Shown piece by piece: positions 25,231 to 34,162 of a stretch of DNA of 64,000 nucleotides. A program made the translations under genes and the position numbers. Position 1 is the stretch's first letter. Every line of letters begins with the position of its first letter. The notes below the pieces were generated by a model. That model was given only the letters and a program-made list of their open reading frames with translations, searched no databases and was not told the origin of the DNA. Source of the DNA: Rhizobium laguerreae (GTDB lineage: Bacteria; Pseudomonadota; Alphaproteobacteria; Rhizobiales; Rhizobiaceae); NCBI RefSeq assembly GCF_002008165.1, contig NZ_MRDM01000031.1, positions 203,850 to 267,849 on the forward strand. Direction: 5' to 3'.

Positions 25231-27174
25231 ATGACCAGCTCACCTCGCTTTCAACCGGCACGCGCTGCGGGACGGCAGCGATACAGGCCTGCCGACCATT
25301 CCGGTGTCGTATTCGATGGCGGTTTCTGGCAGAGCTGGACGGAGACGGTCCGCAACGTCACCATCCCGACGCAGCACAAGCGGCTGGAAGAGGAGGGCTT
25401 CCTCGATGTGCTCGATTTTGACAAGCCGGCCGGGCCGCTGGTGCGCCCGATCCAGCCGAGCGGACTGTCGATGCAGCATTTCTTCGATTCCGATTTCGGC
25501 AAATGGATCGAGGCCGCAAGTTACACGCTGAAGGCTCACCCGAATGCTGCGCTCGAAACGAAGATCGACACCATCGTCGAAAAGCTCGAAAAAGGGCAGA
25601 TGGCGGATGGCTATCTCAACAGCTGGTTCATTCGCCGCGAGCCGGACAGGCGCTGGACCAATCTGCGCGACCTGCACGAGATGTATTCGATGGGCCACTT
25701 GCTGGAAGGGGCCGTCGCCTACTACGAGGCGACGGGAAAGCGACGTTTCCTCGATGTGATGATCCGCGCCGTCGACCATATCATTGCCACCTTCGGTGCG
25801 GAGCCCGGAAAACTCAGAGGCTACGATGCCCATGAGGAAATCGAGCTGGCGCTGGTGAAGCTCTACCGCGTGACGCGCGATCCGCGGCATCTGAAGCTTG
25901 CGACCTATTTCGTCGACGAACGTGGCCGGATGCCCTCATATTACGATGAGGAGGCTCGCAAGCGCGGCGAGAGCCCTGATGATTACGTCTACAAGACATA
26001 TGCCTATAGCCAGGCCCATATGTCGGTGCGCGACCAGTACCAGGTCGTCGGCCACGCGGTTCGCGCCATGTATCTGTTTTCTGCGATGGCGGATCTCTCC
26101 CATGAAAACGACGATCCGACATTGAAGGAGGCCTGCGACCGGCTTTTCGACAATCTGGTCAGCCGCCAGCTCTACGTGACCGGCGGCCTTGGCCCATCCG
26201 CATCCAATGAAGGGTTCACCCAGGAATTCGACCTGCCGAACGAGACGGCCTATGCCGAGACATGCGCAGCCGTCGCACTCGGCTTCTGGAGCCATCGCAT
26301 GGCGCAGGTCGATCTCGATAGCAAGTTCACCGACAGACTGGAAACGGTGCTCTACAACGGCGCGCTTTCCGGCATCTCGCGCGACGGCGAACATTATTTC
26401 TATGAGAACGTCCTTGAAAGCCACGGGCAGCACCGCCGGTGGAAATGGCATTACTGCCCCTGCTGCCCGACCAACATTGCCCGTTTCATCACGTCGCTCG
26501 GCCAATATTTCTATTCGACTGATGATCATGAGCTCGCCGTCCATCTCTACGGCACCAATTCCGCCGAGCTGACAGTCGGCGACAGCTTCGTGCGCCTGGT
26601 ACAGGAGACGCAATATCCCTGGGATGGCGACATCAGCCTGCGGTTCGCAGTCGAGCGGCCAAGCCGGTTTCAGCTTCGTCTTCGCATCCCCGGATGGTGC
26701 AGGCAGGCGCAGATTTCGGTCAACGGCGTTGCCGTCGATCTCGATCAATGCGTGACGAAGGGTTATGCCGCAATATCAAGGGAATGGTGCAATGGTGACG
26801 AGGTCCGCATCGGCTTCTCGATGCCGGTCGAGCGCATCTACGCACATCCTGCCGTCTCCGAAGACGGCGGACGCGTCGCGCTGCGGCGCGGGCCTGTCGT
26901 CTATTGCATCGAGGAGACGGACCTCGGCGGCGAGCCGCAGCGGCTCCGCCTGCCGGCATCTGAGGAAATTTCTGCCCGTTACGATGCCGCGCTTCTCGGC
27001 GGAGCGACCGTCCTCGAAGGCAACGCGCTCGAAGCCGATATAGCCGATTGGCAGAATGCACTCTATCGCACCGCGCCTCCCTCGCTGAAGGAGCGGCCCT
27101 TCACGGCGATCCCCTATCACCTCTGGGCCAATCGCGAGCCCGGAGCGATGGCGATCTGGCTGCAGGAGGTCTAG
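25231..27174 (+). CDS. GH127 beta-L-arabinofuranosidase
   Basis: This 647-residue enzyme removes beta-L-arabinofuranosyl residues, the linkage found on hydroxyproline in plant extensins. GH127 uses a zinc-bound cysteine as nucleophile. Here the ligand/nucleophile set is complete: Glu343 and Cys345 in YAETCAA, then Cys409, Cys411 and Cys412 in YCPCCPTN. This is the same spacing as Glu338, Cys340, Cys415, Cys417 and Cys418 of the Bifidobacterium enzyme HypBA1 (numbers from memory). An (alpha/alpha)6 barrel fills about residues 30-430 and C-terminal beta-domains follow. There is no signal peptide, so it acts on imported substrate. It lies between the permeases and the ATPase of one operon. Confidence 0.92.
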   Translation: MTSSPRFQPARAAGRQRYRPADHSGVVFDGGFWQSWTETVRNVTIPTQHKRLEEEGFLDVLDFDKPAGPLVRPIQPSGLSMQHFFDSDFGKWIEAASYTLKAHPNAALETKIDTIVEKLEKGQMADGYLNSWFIRREPDRRWTNLRDLHEMYSMGHLLEGAVAYYEATGKRRFLDVMIRAVDHIIATFGAEPGKLRGYDAHEEIELALVKLYRVTRDPRHLKLATYFVDERGRMPSYYDEEARKRGESPDDYVYKTYAYSQAHMSVRDQYQVVGHAVRAMYLFSAMADLSHENDDPTLKEACDRLFDNLVSRQLYVTGGLGPSASNEGFTQEFDLPNETAYAETCAAVALGFWSHRMAQVDLDSKFTDRLETVLYNGALSGISRDGEHYFYENVLESHGQHRRWKWHYCPCCPTNIARFITSLGQYFYSTDDHELAVHLYGTNSAELTVGDSFVRLVQETQYPWDGDISLRFAVERPSRFQLRLRIPGWCRQAQISVNGVAVDLDQCVTKGYAAISREWCNGDEVRIGFSMPVERIYAHPAVSEDGGRVALRRGPVVYCIEETDLGGEPQRLRLPASEEISARYDAALLGGATVLEGNALEADIADWQNALYRTAPPSLKERPFTAIPYHLWANREPGAMAIWLQEV

Positions 27175-27183
27175 GAGAAAACC

Positions 27184-28284
<1,101 letters not shown>

Positions 28285-28299
28285 ACCGCAAACACGGAA

Positions 28300-28327
28300 A
28301 GGCCGGCAACCGCGGGGTCGCCGGCCT
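28300..28327. terminator. Bidirectional hairpin between convergent genes
   Basis: AGGCCGGC (28300-28307) pairs with GCCGGCCT (28320-28327), and ACC/GGT can extend the stem across one mismatch. It lies in the 50-base gap between the convergent ATPase and DapA-family genes, where a shared terminator is expected. No long T-run is present. Confidence 0.5.
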
Positions 28328-28334
28328 CGTTGTA

Positions 28335-29246
28335 TCAGGCGGCCTGGCGGATCTTCGAGGGACGCGTGGCGGCGGCCTTCTCGACCATGGCGGTGACTTC
28401 AGCGCGGCGGGCGCCCGAAAGCGGCAGGCGCGGCATGCGAACGCGCTCGGAGCCGCGGCCCATGATCTGCTCGGCAAGCTTGATCGACTGCACGAGGTCG
28501 TGTTCGGCATCGAGGTGCAGAAGCGGCATGAACCAGCGATAGATCTTGCGGGCCTCTTCCCAGTCGCCTCGTTCGGCGGCGGCAACGAGCTGCACGGATT
28601 CCTCCGGGAAGGCGCTGGTCAAGCCCGAGACCCAGCCCTTGGCACCGAGCAGCAGGCCCTCAAGCGCGACGTCGTCGAGACCTGCGAAGATATCGAAACG
28701 ATCGCCGAATTCATTGATGAGATCGGTGAAGCGGCGCGGATCCGGCGCACTTTCCTTGACCGCCTTGATGTTCGGCACGTCGGCAAGCACCTTCAGCACA
28801 TCGGCGCCGATATTGACGCGGTACGCCGGCGGGTTGTTGTATAGCATGATCGGCAGCGAGGTCGCTTCGGCGACGGTGCGGAAATGCGCGATCAGCTCTT
28901 CGGGTTTCGGCACATAAACCATGGCCGGCAGCAGCATCAGGCCGTCAGCGCCGAGCTTTTCGGCGTCACGAGCATAGGCGACGGCACGGCGCGTGTCGAA
29001 TTCGGACACGCCGGTGACCACGGGAACGCGGCCGTTGACGACTTCGACGGCAGCTTTCAAGATCGTGCGCTTCTCCTCGGGGTCCAGCGAATTGTTCTCG
29101 CCACATGTGCCCATGACGATTAGTCCGTTGACGCCATCGTTTACAAGCGCGTCCTGGACGCGCTGGGTCGAGGGCAAATCAACGGAAAGATCATCGTTGA
29201 ACTGTGTCGTTACGGCGGGAAATACGCCCTTCCATCCTGTGGTCAT
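28335..29246 (-). CDS. DapA/NAL-family class I aldolase or dehydratase
   Basis: This 303-residue TIM-barrel enzyme belongs to the dihydrodipicolinate synthase family. The Schiff-base lysine is in IKAVKESAPD near residue 165 and the conserved tyrosine in IMLYNNPP near residue 138; the GTCGEN loop lies near residue 47. Biosynthetic DapA is unlikely in this setting. Family members in sugar and hydroxyproline catabolism include 2-keto-3-deoxy-L-arabonate dehydratase and pyrroline-4-hydroxy-2-carboxylate deaminase (HypD). Both would fit: a GH127 enzyme lies upstream, and GntR and M24 peptidase genes are adjacent. It is divergent from the GntR gene, and a promoter with an embedded operator lies between them. 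Confidence 0.82.
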   Translation of the reverse strand: MTTGWKGVFPAVTTQFNDDLSVDLPSTQRVQDALVNDGVNGLIVMGTCGENNSLDPEEKRTILKAAVEVVNGRVPVVTGVSEFDTRRAVAYARDAEKLGADGLMLLPAMVYVPKPEELIAHFRTVAEATSLPIMLYNNPPAYRVNIGADVLKVLADVPNIKAVKESAPDPRRFTDLINEFGDRFDIFAGLDDVALEGLLLGAKGWVSGLTSAFPEESVQLVAAAERGDWEEARKIYRWFMPLLHLDAEHDLVQSIKLAEQIMGRGSERVRMPRLPLSGARRAEVTAMVEKAAATRPSKIRQAA

Positions 29247-29273
29247 TGATCGAGCCTCGTTGAAACTGGTTGC

Positions 29274-29302
29274 CTTATATACAAACTGTCGACAAGATTC
29301 AA
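29274..29302 (-). promoter_or_regulatory. Promoter of the DapA-family gene with embedded GntR-type operator
   Basis: On the minus strand TTGAAT (29297-29302) and TATAAG (29274-29279) are exactly 17 bases apart. The spacer contains the ACTGTCGACA motif (29285-29294, plus-strand reading), which also occurs at 21998-22007. A repressor bound there would block RNA polymerase. Confidence 0.6.
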
Positions 29303-29396
29303 TGATGTGAGCTTACAAATTTGAGGCCCCCGAAGACCGACATTGCGAGAATCGGCCGAAACGAAATACAAGGCTCTAACGAAAGAGGGCAGACGG

Positions 29397-30101
29397 ATGC
29401 GGAACGACGCGGAAAATGTGCGGGTGCGCGGCTCTGGCACGCAGAGCGTCTATGTGACGCTCCGCCGGGAAATCCTGTCGATGGCGCTGGAGCCTGGCAG
29501 TCCGCTCGACGAGGTGCGGCTGTCGGAGCGTTTCAGGATGTCGCGGACTCCCATTCGCGAGGCGCTGTTGCGGCTCGCCGCCGACGGGCTCGTCACGACG
29601 CTGCCGAACAGGAACACGATCGTTGCGACGATCGATTTCGCAAGCCTGCCCACCTATTTCGAAGCGCTGACGCTGATGTACCGGGTGACGACCCGCGGCG
29701 CCGCACAACGGCGAAACGCTGAGATCATGAAGACCGTCCGCCGGCATCAGAAGGACTTCGCCGACGCGGTAGCCGCGCACGACGCCTATGCGATGATCGA
29801 AGCAAACCGCGAATTTCATGTTTCGATCGCCGAACTTGCCGGCAATCCCTATTACACGGCCTTCTTCGCCAGGCTGCTCGACGAGGGCCGCCGCATCCTG
29901 CGCCTTTACTACTCGACATTCGACGACCGCCTGCCGCGCCAGTATGTCGATGAACACGAGGAAATGATCGCCGCGATCGAGGCCGGCGACGTCGAGCGGG
30001 CCGACCAACTGGCGATCGCCCATGCCGCCCAGATCGTCCGCCAGATCCAGGAATATATCGCCCGCGACCTCGACCGGCCGGTGGCGATCAGCATGTCCTG
30101 A
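29397..30101 (+). CDS. GntR-family (FadR/FCD subgroup) transcriptional regulator
   Basis: This 234-residue regulator has an N-terminal winged helix (residues 14-75, with PLDEVRLSERFRMSRTPIRE) and an all-helical FCD ligand domain. The FCD metal or ligand residues include the histidine in ANREFHVSIAELAGN. The ATG at 29397 has AGAGGG upstream. It is divergent from the DapA-family gene and probably binds the TGTCGACA site between them. The last 31 codons have a diverged copy at 31647-31739, beyond the peptidase gene, which indicates a past duplication. FCD regulators often sense sugar acids, amino acids or hydroxyproline. Confidence 0.88.
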   Translation: MRNDAENVRVRGSGTQSVYVTLRREILSMALEPGSPLDEVRLSERFRMSRTPIREALLRLAADGLVTTLPNRNTIVATIDFASLPTYFEALTLMYRVTTRGAAQRRNAEIMKTVRRHQKDFADAVAAHDAYAMIEANREFHVSIAELAGNPYYTAFFARLLDEGRRILRLYYSTFDDRLPRQYVDEHEEMIAAIEAGDVERADQLAIAHAAQIVRQIQEYIARDLDRPVAISMS

Positions 30102-30445
30102 CGCGACGAGAGTAATGGAACCGTTGGAGCCTCAGGAGGCGAGGGGGCCGCCCTGCTCCCTGACCAAGGTTATCAGCCTGCGCAGGACAGCCGCCGACTG
30201 GCGAACGCCGTCATGTTCGAATTCGTTGGTCACCCATGCCTGCACATTGGCTACGTGGTGCGCCGTTTCGAGCGAAAACCCGGCAGCGGTGCGTCTTCAA
30301 GCTTCAGCAAGCCATGGCGGCCATCGCTCTCCTCATTTTCATGTCGACATATTGCCTACAGCGGCATTAGTGTCGGTTCACAAGATCCTGGCTGCAAGGC
30401 GAGGGCTTCATCGATCTGGAAGCGCAGGAAAAGCAGGAAAACAAC
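30102..30445 (-). pseudogene. Intergenic stretch with a possible coding remnant on the minus strand
   Basis: This 344-base gap between the GntR gene and the peptidase has no intact gene. On the minus strand a frame from about 30296 to the stop at 30132-30134 reads like a protein C-terminus: FSLETAHHVANVQAWV, then TNEFEHDGVRQSAAVLRRL and ITLVREQGGPLAS. It has no start codon and an in-frame stop upstream, so I regard it as a decayed gene tail of unknown identity. The rest contains nothing I recognise apart from the peptidase ribosome site GCAGGAAAA near 30434. Confidence 0.3.
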
Positions 30446-31588
30446 ATGTCGTGGCAGCATACGGTACCCCGCATAACTGAGGATGAACGGCAGAACCGCC
30501 TCGCCAGGCTTCGCAAAATGATCGAAGCCGAAGGGTTGGCTGCCGTGCTTCTTGGGCCGACCGAATGCCTGCATTACTTCACGGGGTTGGTCTGGCATCC
30601 GACCGAGAGGTTCCTCGGCGCGCTCGTCACGTCCGCGACCATTTCCTACATCGTTCCGGGGTTCGAGCGCAGCCGTGTCGAAACGCTGCCGCATCTGCCG
30701 GGGGAAATCCTGGTCTGGGAAGAGGAGGAGAGCAGTGCCGCTCTCATCGCCCGTCTTGTTGCCCAGGGCGGCAGACTTGCCCTCGACGATGGTTTGCCGC
30801 TTTTCTTCTATCATGCATTGGCAGCGGAGATGGGCGCGGTGAGGCTTGCCGATGGCGGGCGGCTGATCCGCGACCTGCGTTGCATCAAATCGGCCGCGGA
30901 GATTGCCCTCATTCAGTATGCGATGGACCTGACGCTTGACGTCCACAGGCAAGTGCATGGGCTTTTGAAGCCGGGCATCAAATCATCCGAGGTGGTCGAT
31001 TTCATCGACCGGCAGCATCGCCAGGCCGGCGCCGATGCCGGCTCGACATTCTGCATCGTCTCCTTCGGCGCGGCGACCTCGCTTCCGCATGGCGCCGACG
31101 GCGATCAGGTCCTTGGTCGCGATGACGTCATTCTCATCGATACAGGATGCCGAATCGACGGTTATCATTCCGATATCACCAGGACCTATATGCTGGAGGG
31201 CGGCGAAAGCGCATTCGAACGGGCCTGGTGGATCGAGCGCGAGGCGCAACAGGCCGTCTTCGACGCAGCCCGGATCGGCGCCGCCTGCTCGAGCCTCGAC
31301 GATGCGGCCCGCAAGGTGCTTGCCAAACACTCCCTCGGCCCCAAATATCGCCTGCCAGGTTTGCCGCATCGCACCGGTCATGGCCTCGGGCTCGAGATCC
31401 ACGAGGAACCCTACATCGTTCGCGGAAACGACGCGCCGCTTGCCGCCGGCATGTGTTTTTCCAACGAACCGATGATCGTCTTCCCCGGGAAATTCGGGAT
31501 CCGGCTGGAAGACCATTTGTACATGACCACCGAGGGACCATGCTGGCTGACCAATCCGGCGGCGGGACCGACCGAGCCATTCTCCTGA
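30446..31588 (+). CDS. M24-family metallopeptidase (Xaa-Pro dipeptidase/aminopeptidase-like)
   Basis: This 380-residue enzyme has an N-terminal creatinase-like domain (about residues 1-150) and a pita-bread catalytic domain. All five metal ligands are visible: Asp in LIDTGCRIDG, Asp in YHSDITRT, His in RTGHGLGLEIHE, Glu in SNEPMI and Glu in RLEDH. M24 enzymes of this form cleave X-Pro bonds or related N-blocked substrates. The ATG at 30446 has GCAGGAAAA upstream. It lies downstream of the GntR and DapA-family pair, where it could release hydroxyproline or proline from dipeptides derived from plant glycoproteins. That role is inference. Confidence 0.85.
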   Translation: MSWQHTVPRITEDERQNRLARLRKMIEAEGLAAVLLGPTECLHYFTGLVWHPTERFLGALVTSATISYIVPGFERSRVETLPHLPGEILVWEEEESSAALIARLVAQGGRLALDDGLPLFFYHALAAEMGAVRLADGGRLIRDLRCIKSAAEIALIQYAMDLTLDVHRQVHGLLKPGIKSSEVVDFIDRQHRQAGADAGSTFCIVSFGAATSLPHGADGDQVLGRDDVILIDTGCRIDGYHSDITRTYMLEGGESAFERAWWIEREAQQAVFDAARIGAACSSLDDAARKVLAKHSLGPKYRLPGLPHRTGHGLGLEIHEEPYIVRGNDAPLAAGMCFSNEPMIVFPGKFGIRLEDHLYMTTEGPCWLTNPAAGPTEPFS

Positions 31589-31646
31589 GCAGGCCCCATC
31601 TCCTGCCCGCTCAGGCAGCGCCGGTTTTCAAGTGGCTGTCAGGCGG

Positions 31647-31739
31647 CTGACGATCGCTCACGCCGCGCAGATCGTCCGACAGAACCAGGAATATATTGCC
31701 CGCGATCTCGGCCGGCAGCCGGCGATCAGCGTAGCCTGA
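31647..31739 (+). pseudogene. Remnant of a second GntR gene (3' end only)
   Basis: The 30 residues before the TGA read LTIAHAAQIVRQNQEYI then ARDLGRQPAISVA. They are nearly identical to the C-terminus of the GntR protein at 29397-30101 (LAIAHAAQIVRQIQEYI, ARDLDRPVAISMS). Upstream similarity stops at about 31646, so only the tail survives. It lies in the 305-base gap between the peptidase and the membrane-protein gene. The copy shows that the GntR-peptidase segment was duplicated or recombined. Confidence 0.7.
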
Positions 31740-31860
31740 AGCGACCGGATTGATGACGCGGAGGCAGCCCCGGCCCGCACATTAGCGAGGGTAGCCGGAA
31801 ATTCGATCCGTAAAGTATTACTTCACAAACGTTACTTGCTTTCTGGCGTGGTAAAAGGTT

Positions 31861-31882
31861 GACTATGGTTAACCCTATAGTC
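31861..31882. promoter_or_regulatory. Imperfect palindrome upstream of the membrane-protein gene
   Basis: GACTATGGTTAACCCTATAG plus TC forms two arms (GACTAT/ATAGTC) around a GTTAAC core, with one unpaired base. It lies 11 bases before the first start codon in an AT-richer stretch (31790-31890), so it could be an operator or translation-start hairpin. Confidence 0.35.
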
Positions 31883-31893
31883 TCGAGGATAGG

Positions 31894-32637
31894 ATGATGG
31901 ATTTGTTCAGAAGGGAGGGGGATGACCACGCTCAACTGAAGAAAATGACACTGACTGGCAGATATAGAAATATAGCAGCGATGCTTTCGATAGCCGTGGT
32001 TGCCCTGTCTATATTCTTGATATCGTTTGGTGCTTTAATTGAATTTTTTCAACCTTCGTTTTTGTCAAACGTCATTCTCGACGACGTCCCCTTGCACTAC
32101 ATCGCCTGGTTCATGATTACCTTCGGGATCACTATCGCCGTCATCAACGTGATTTTGGCAGCAAGACGGGAGATCGAGCAAGAAACGGCCGAAAGCATGC
32201 TTCCATCGGACGCAGCCGAGATCAAAAGGCAGGCTTTGCGTGACCTTCGAACACATCGAAACGGCTATGCGCGCTCCTCCAAGCTCAATCAATATCTCTG
32301 GAATTTTCTCACATTGGGGATCATCGTTTTGAGCGGTCTCTCATCGTTGTTTTCCGCCTACGGCCCGGTTGTCCCCAATTGGCTGCCAATGACCGCTTCC
32401 GCGCTCGTGGCACTTTTCGGCGTTATAATGGTTCAATTTCGCGTCAGGGATGTCTGGCAATTGCGAGAGCAGGGAAGGATTGAGGCGGAGGTGCTCGTCG
32501 CCGATGCCCACCTCATCGAGACAACTGACAATCTTGCAACGCTCAAACAGGCTGCCGCCCTCAGAAGGCGCGCCCATGCGCTCGAGATGAAACAACTCAA
32601 CCAGCTCTTCGTGGAAACCACCGAAGCCAATCCGTAA
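31894..32637 (+). CDS. Four-helix membrane protein of unknown function
   Basis: This 247-residue protein has two pairs of hydrophobic helices (about residues 28-50 and 67-90, then 137-158 and 165-187). A long charged linker separates the pairs, and a C-terminal helical tail of about 60 residues is rich in Glu, Arg and Gln. I do not recognise a family with certainty. The second pair followed by VRDVWQLREQGRIEAEVLV and a soluble helix resembles DUF4231/SLATT-type two-helix proteins, some of which are effectors in bacterial conflict systems. No nucleotide-binding partner is adjacent. Base composition is more AT-rich than the neighbours, suggesting separate origin. A second ATG follows the first directly. 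Confidence 0.7.
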   Translation: MMDLFRREGDDHAQLKKMTLTGRYRNIAAMLSIAVVALSIFLISFGALIEFFQPSFLSNVILDDVPLHYIAWFMITFGITIAVINVILAARREIEQETAESMLPSDAAEIKRQALRDLRTHRNGYARSSKLNQYLWNFLTLGIIVLSGLSSLFSAYGPVVPNWLPMTASALVALFGVIMVQFRVRDVWQLREQGRIEAEVLVADAHLIETTDNLATLKQAAALRRRAHALEMKQLNQLFVETTEANP

Positions 32638-32653
32638 GCCACTGTCGGCTTAT

Positions 32654-32692
32654 GGCGGGGCGGAGCCGTTCTGAGCCGGCATATGCCCCGCC
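32654..32692. terminator. Hairpin between convergent genes
   Basis: GGCGGGGC (32654-32661) and GCCCCGCC (32685-32692) form an 8-bp GC stem with a 23-base loop. It separates the membrane-protein gene from the convergent fucosidase gene and could serve both as terminator. Confidence 0.4.
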
Positions 32693-32735
32693 CGCTCGGG
32701 CAATCTATCTCAGCTGCGCGATCGTCCGCCGCCCT

Positions 32736-34073
32736 TTAATCCTGAATGCCGGAGGAGCTCCCCGCCTTGAGCTTAACTTCGATGACCGGGACCACGATCT
32801 GAGGTCGACGCACCGGCAGGACGAATGTCATTTGATCATCACCGACGGGGAACTGGGTGTTTGCCCACAAGGTATTGGCGGACGGGCGCAGCCAGGTGAC
32901 CTCGCTGCCATCATGCAGGAATTGCGCATATTCGACTTTCCCCGCCAGCGCATCGAAATGCAGATGGCGATAGGGCCAGTTGAAGAGGTGGATATAGAGA
33001 CGATCGCCATTCTGGGTCAGGCGGCAGTCGGCCGGCGCGGTGAAGTCGGACTGGGTGCAGCCGACGATGCTGCGCTCGTGCAGCGCCATCCACTCCTCAT
33101 AAGCGGCAAGGGCCGCAATCGCTCGGTGGTCGAGCGTGCCGCGCGCCGTCGGGCCGACATTCATCAGCAGATTGCCGCCCATGGCAACGGTACCTACCAG
33201 CATCTGCACCAGTTGTTCCGTGCTTTTCCACGTATCTTCGTCTCGGTGATAGCCCCAGGAACCGCTGAGCGTGTGGCACGCTTCCCAGACGACGCGTCTG
33301 CCATCGCGGAGCGGCCGGGCGCGCGGCATATATTGCTCCGGCGTGACGATGTCGGGCTGCAGGCCGGCGAGATCGAGCCGGTTGTTGATGATGATATCGG
33401 GGGCGAGTTCGCGCACCAGGCGCACGAGTTTCTCGCTTTCCCAATCCTGATGACCCTTTCCGACCAATTCTCCGAGCTTCCATTGCGGATAGCTGAAATC
33501 GAACCACATGATGTCGATCTGCCCGAACTCGGTCAGCAACTCGCGGACCTGTTCGCGCATGAAGGCGGCATAGCGGTGCATATCCCGGCCTTCGTTGATT
33601 TTCAGCGCATCTGGATGATTGCGCTGCGGGTGGCGCGGATCGACCGTGAAGTCGGGATGATGCCAGTCGATCAGCGAATAGTAGAACCCGATCCTCAGGC
33701 CCTCTGCGCGGAAAGCGTCGACGAATGGACCCAGCAGATCCCGCCCATAAGGCGTGTTGGTCACCTTGAAGTCGGTCGCCTTGGTATCCCAGAGGCAGAA
33801 GCCTTCGTGGTGCTTGGTTGTCAGCACGACATATTTCATGCCGGCCGCCTTTGCGCGTCTGGCCCATTCTCTGGGGTCGTAGAGATCGGGATCGAAATGA
33901 TCGAAATATTTCTGGTAGTCGGCATCATCAAGTTCTTCGCGGCTCTTGACCCATTCATGGCGTGCCGGCAGGGCGTAAAGCCCCCAATGCACGAACATGC
34001 CGAACCGGTCGTGGACGAACCAGGCCTTCTTCTCCTCGGGCAGGGCCAGTGACTGCAGATTGCTGATATCCAT
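32736..34073 (-). CDS. GH29 alpha-L-fucosidase
   Basis: This 445-residue GH29 enzyme hydrolyses terminal alpha-L-fucose with retention. The barrel begins with WFVHDRFGMFVHWGLYALP, continues with YVVLTTKHHEGFCLWDTKATDF, and carries the nucleophilic Asp in IDIMWFDFSYPQ near residue 210. A C-terminal beta-domain covers about residues 350-445. No signal peptide is visible, so it acts on imported oligosaccharide. The ATG at 34073 has AGGAGG eight bases upstream. It follows the LacI gene on the same strand and lies opposite the Dpp-type importer operon, so fucose is a likely part of the locus substrate. Confidence 0.92.
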   Translation of the reverse strand: MDISNLQSLALPEEKKAWFVHDRFGMFVHWGLYALPARHEWVKSREELDDADYQKYFDHFDPDLYDPREWARRAKAAGMKYVVLTTKHHEGFCLWDTKATDFKVTNTPYGRDLLGPFVDAFRAEGLRIGFYYSLIDWHHPDFTVDPRHPQRNHPDALKINEGRDMHRYAAFMREQVRELLTEFGQIDIMWFDFSYPQWKLGELVGKGHQDWESEKLVRLVRELAPDIIINNRLDLAGLQPDIVTPEQYMPRARPLRDGRRVVWEACHTLSGSWGYHRDEDTWKSTEQLVQMLVGTVAMGGNLLMNVGPTARGTLDHRAIAALAAYEEWMALHERSIVGCTQSDFTAPADCRLTQNGDRLYIHLFNWPYRHLHFDALAGKVEYAQFLHDGSEVTWLRPSANTLWANTQFPVGDDQMTFVLPVRRPQIVVPVIEVKLKAGSSSGIQD

Positions 34074-34106
34074 CGGATACTCCTCCTGTTCCAAGCTTTA
34101 AGAGTT

Positions 34107-34156
34107 GGAGCATGATGTCGTCCGAAAACCGCTCACACTTTTCGGCATCATGCTCC
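34107..34156. repeat. Rhizobial intergenic palindromic element
   Basis: Outer arms GGAGCATGATG (34107-34117) and CATCATGCTCC (34146-34156) and inner arms CCGAAAA (34122-34128) and TTTTCGG (34139-34145) form a long cruciform. The GCATGATG...CCGAAAA pattern is the familiar short palindrome scattered through Rhizobium and Agrobacterium intergenic regions. It lies between the LacI and fucosidase genes and may also terminate or stabilise their transcript. Confidence 0.7.
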
Positions 34157-34162
34157 GGGCGT

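Noticed and set aside
28335..29246. Biosynthetic dihydrodipicolinate synthase (lysine pathway)
   Set aside because: The divergent GntR regulator, shared operator motif and catabolic neighbours point to a sugar-acid or hydroxyproline enzyme.
32652..34052. Plus-strand 466-codon frame opposite the GH29 gene
   Set aside because: The minus strand encodes an intact fucosidase with nucleophile motif and AGGAGG site; the plus frame is composition-driven.
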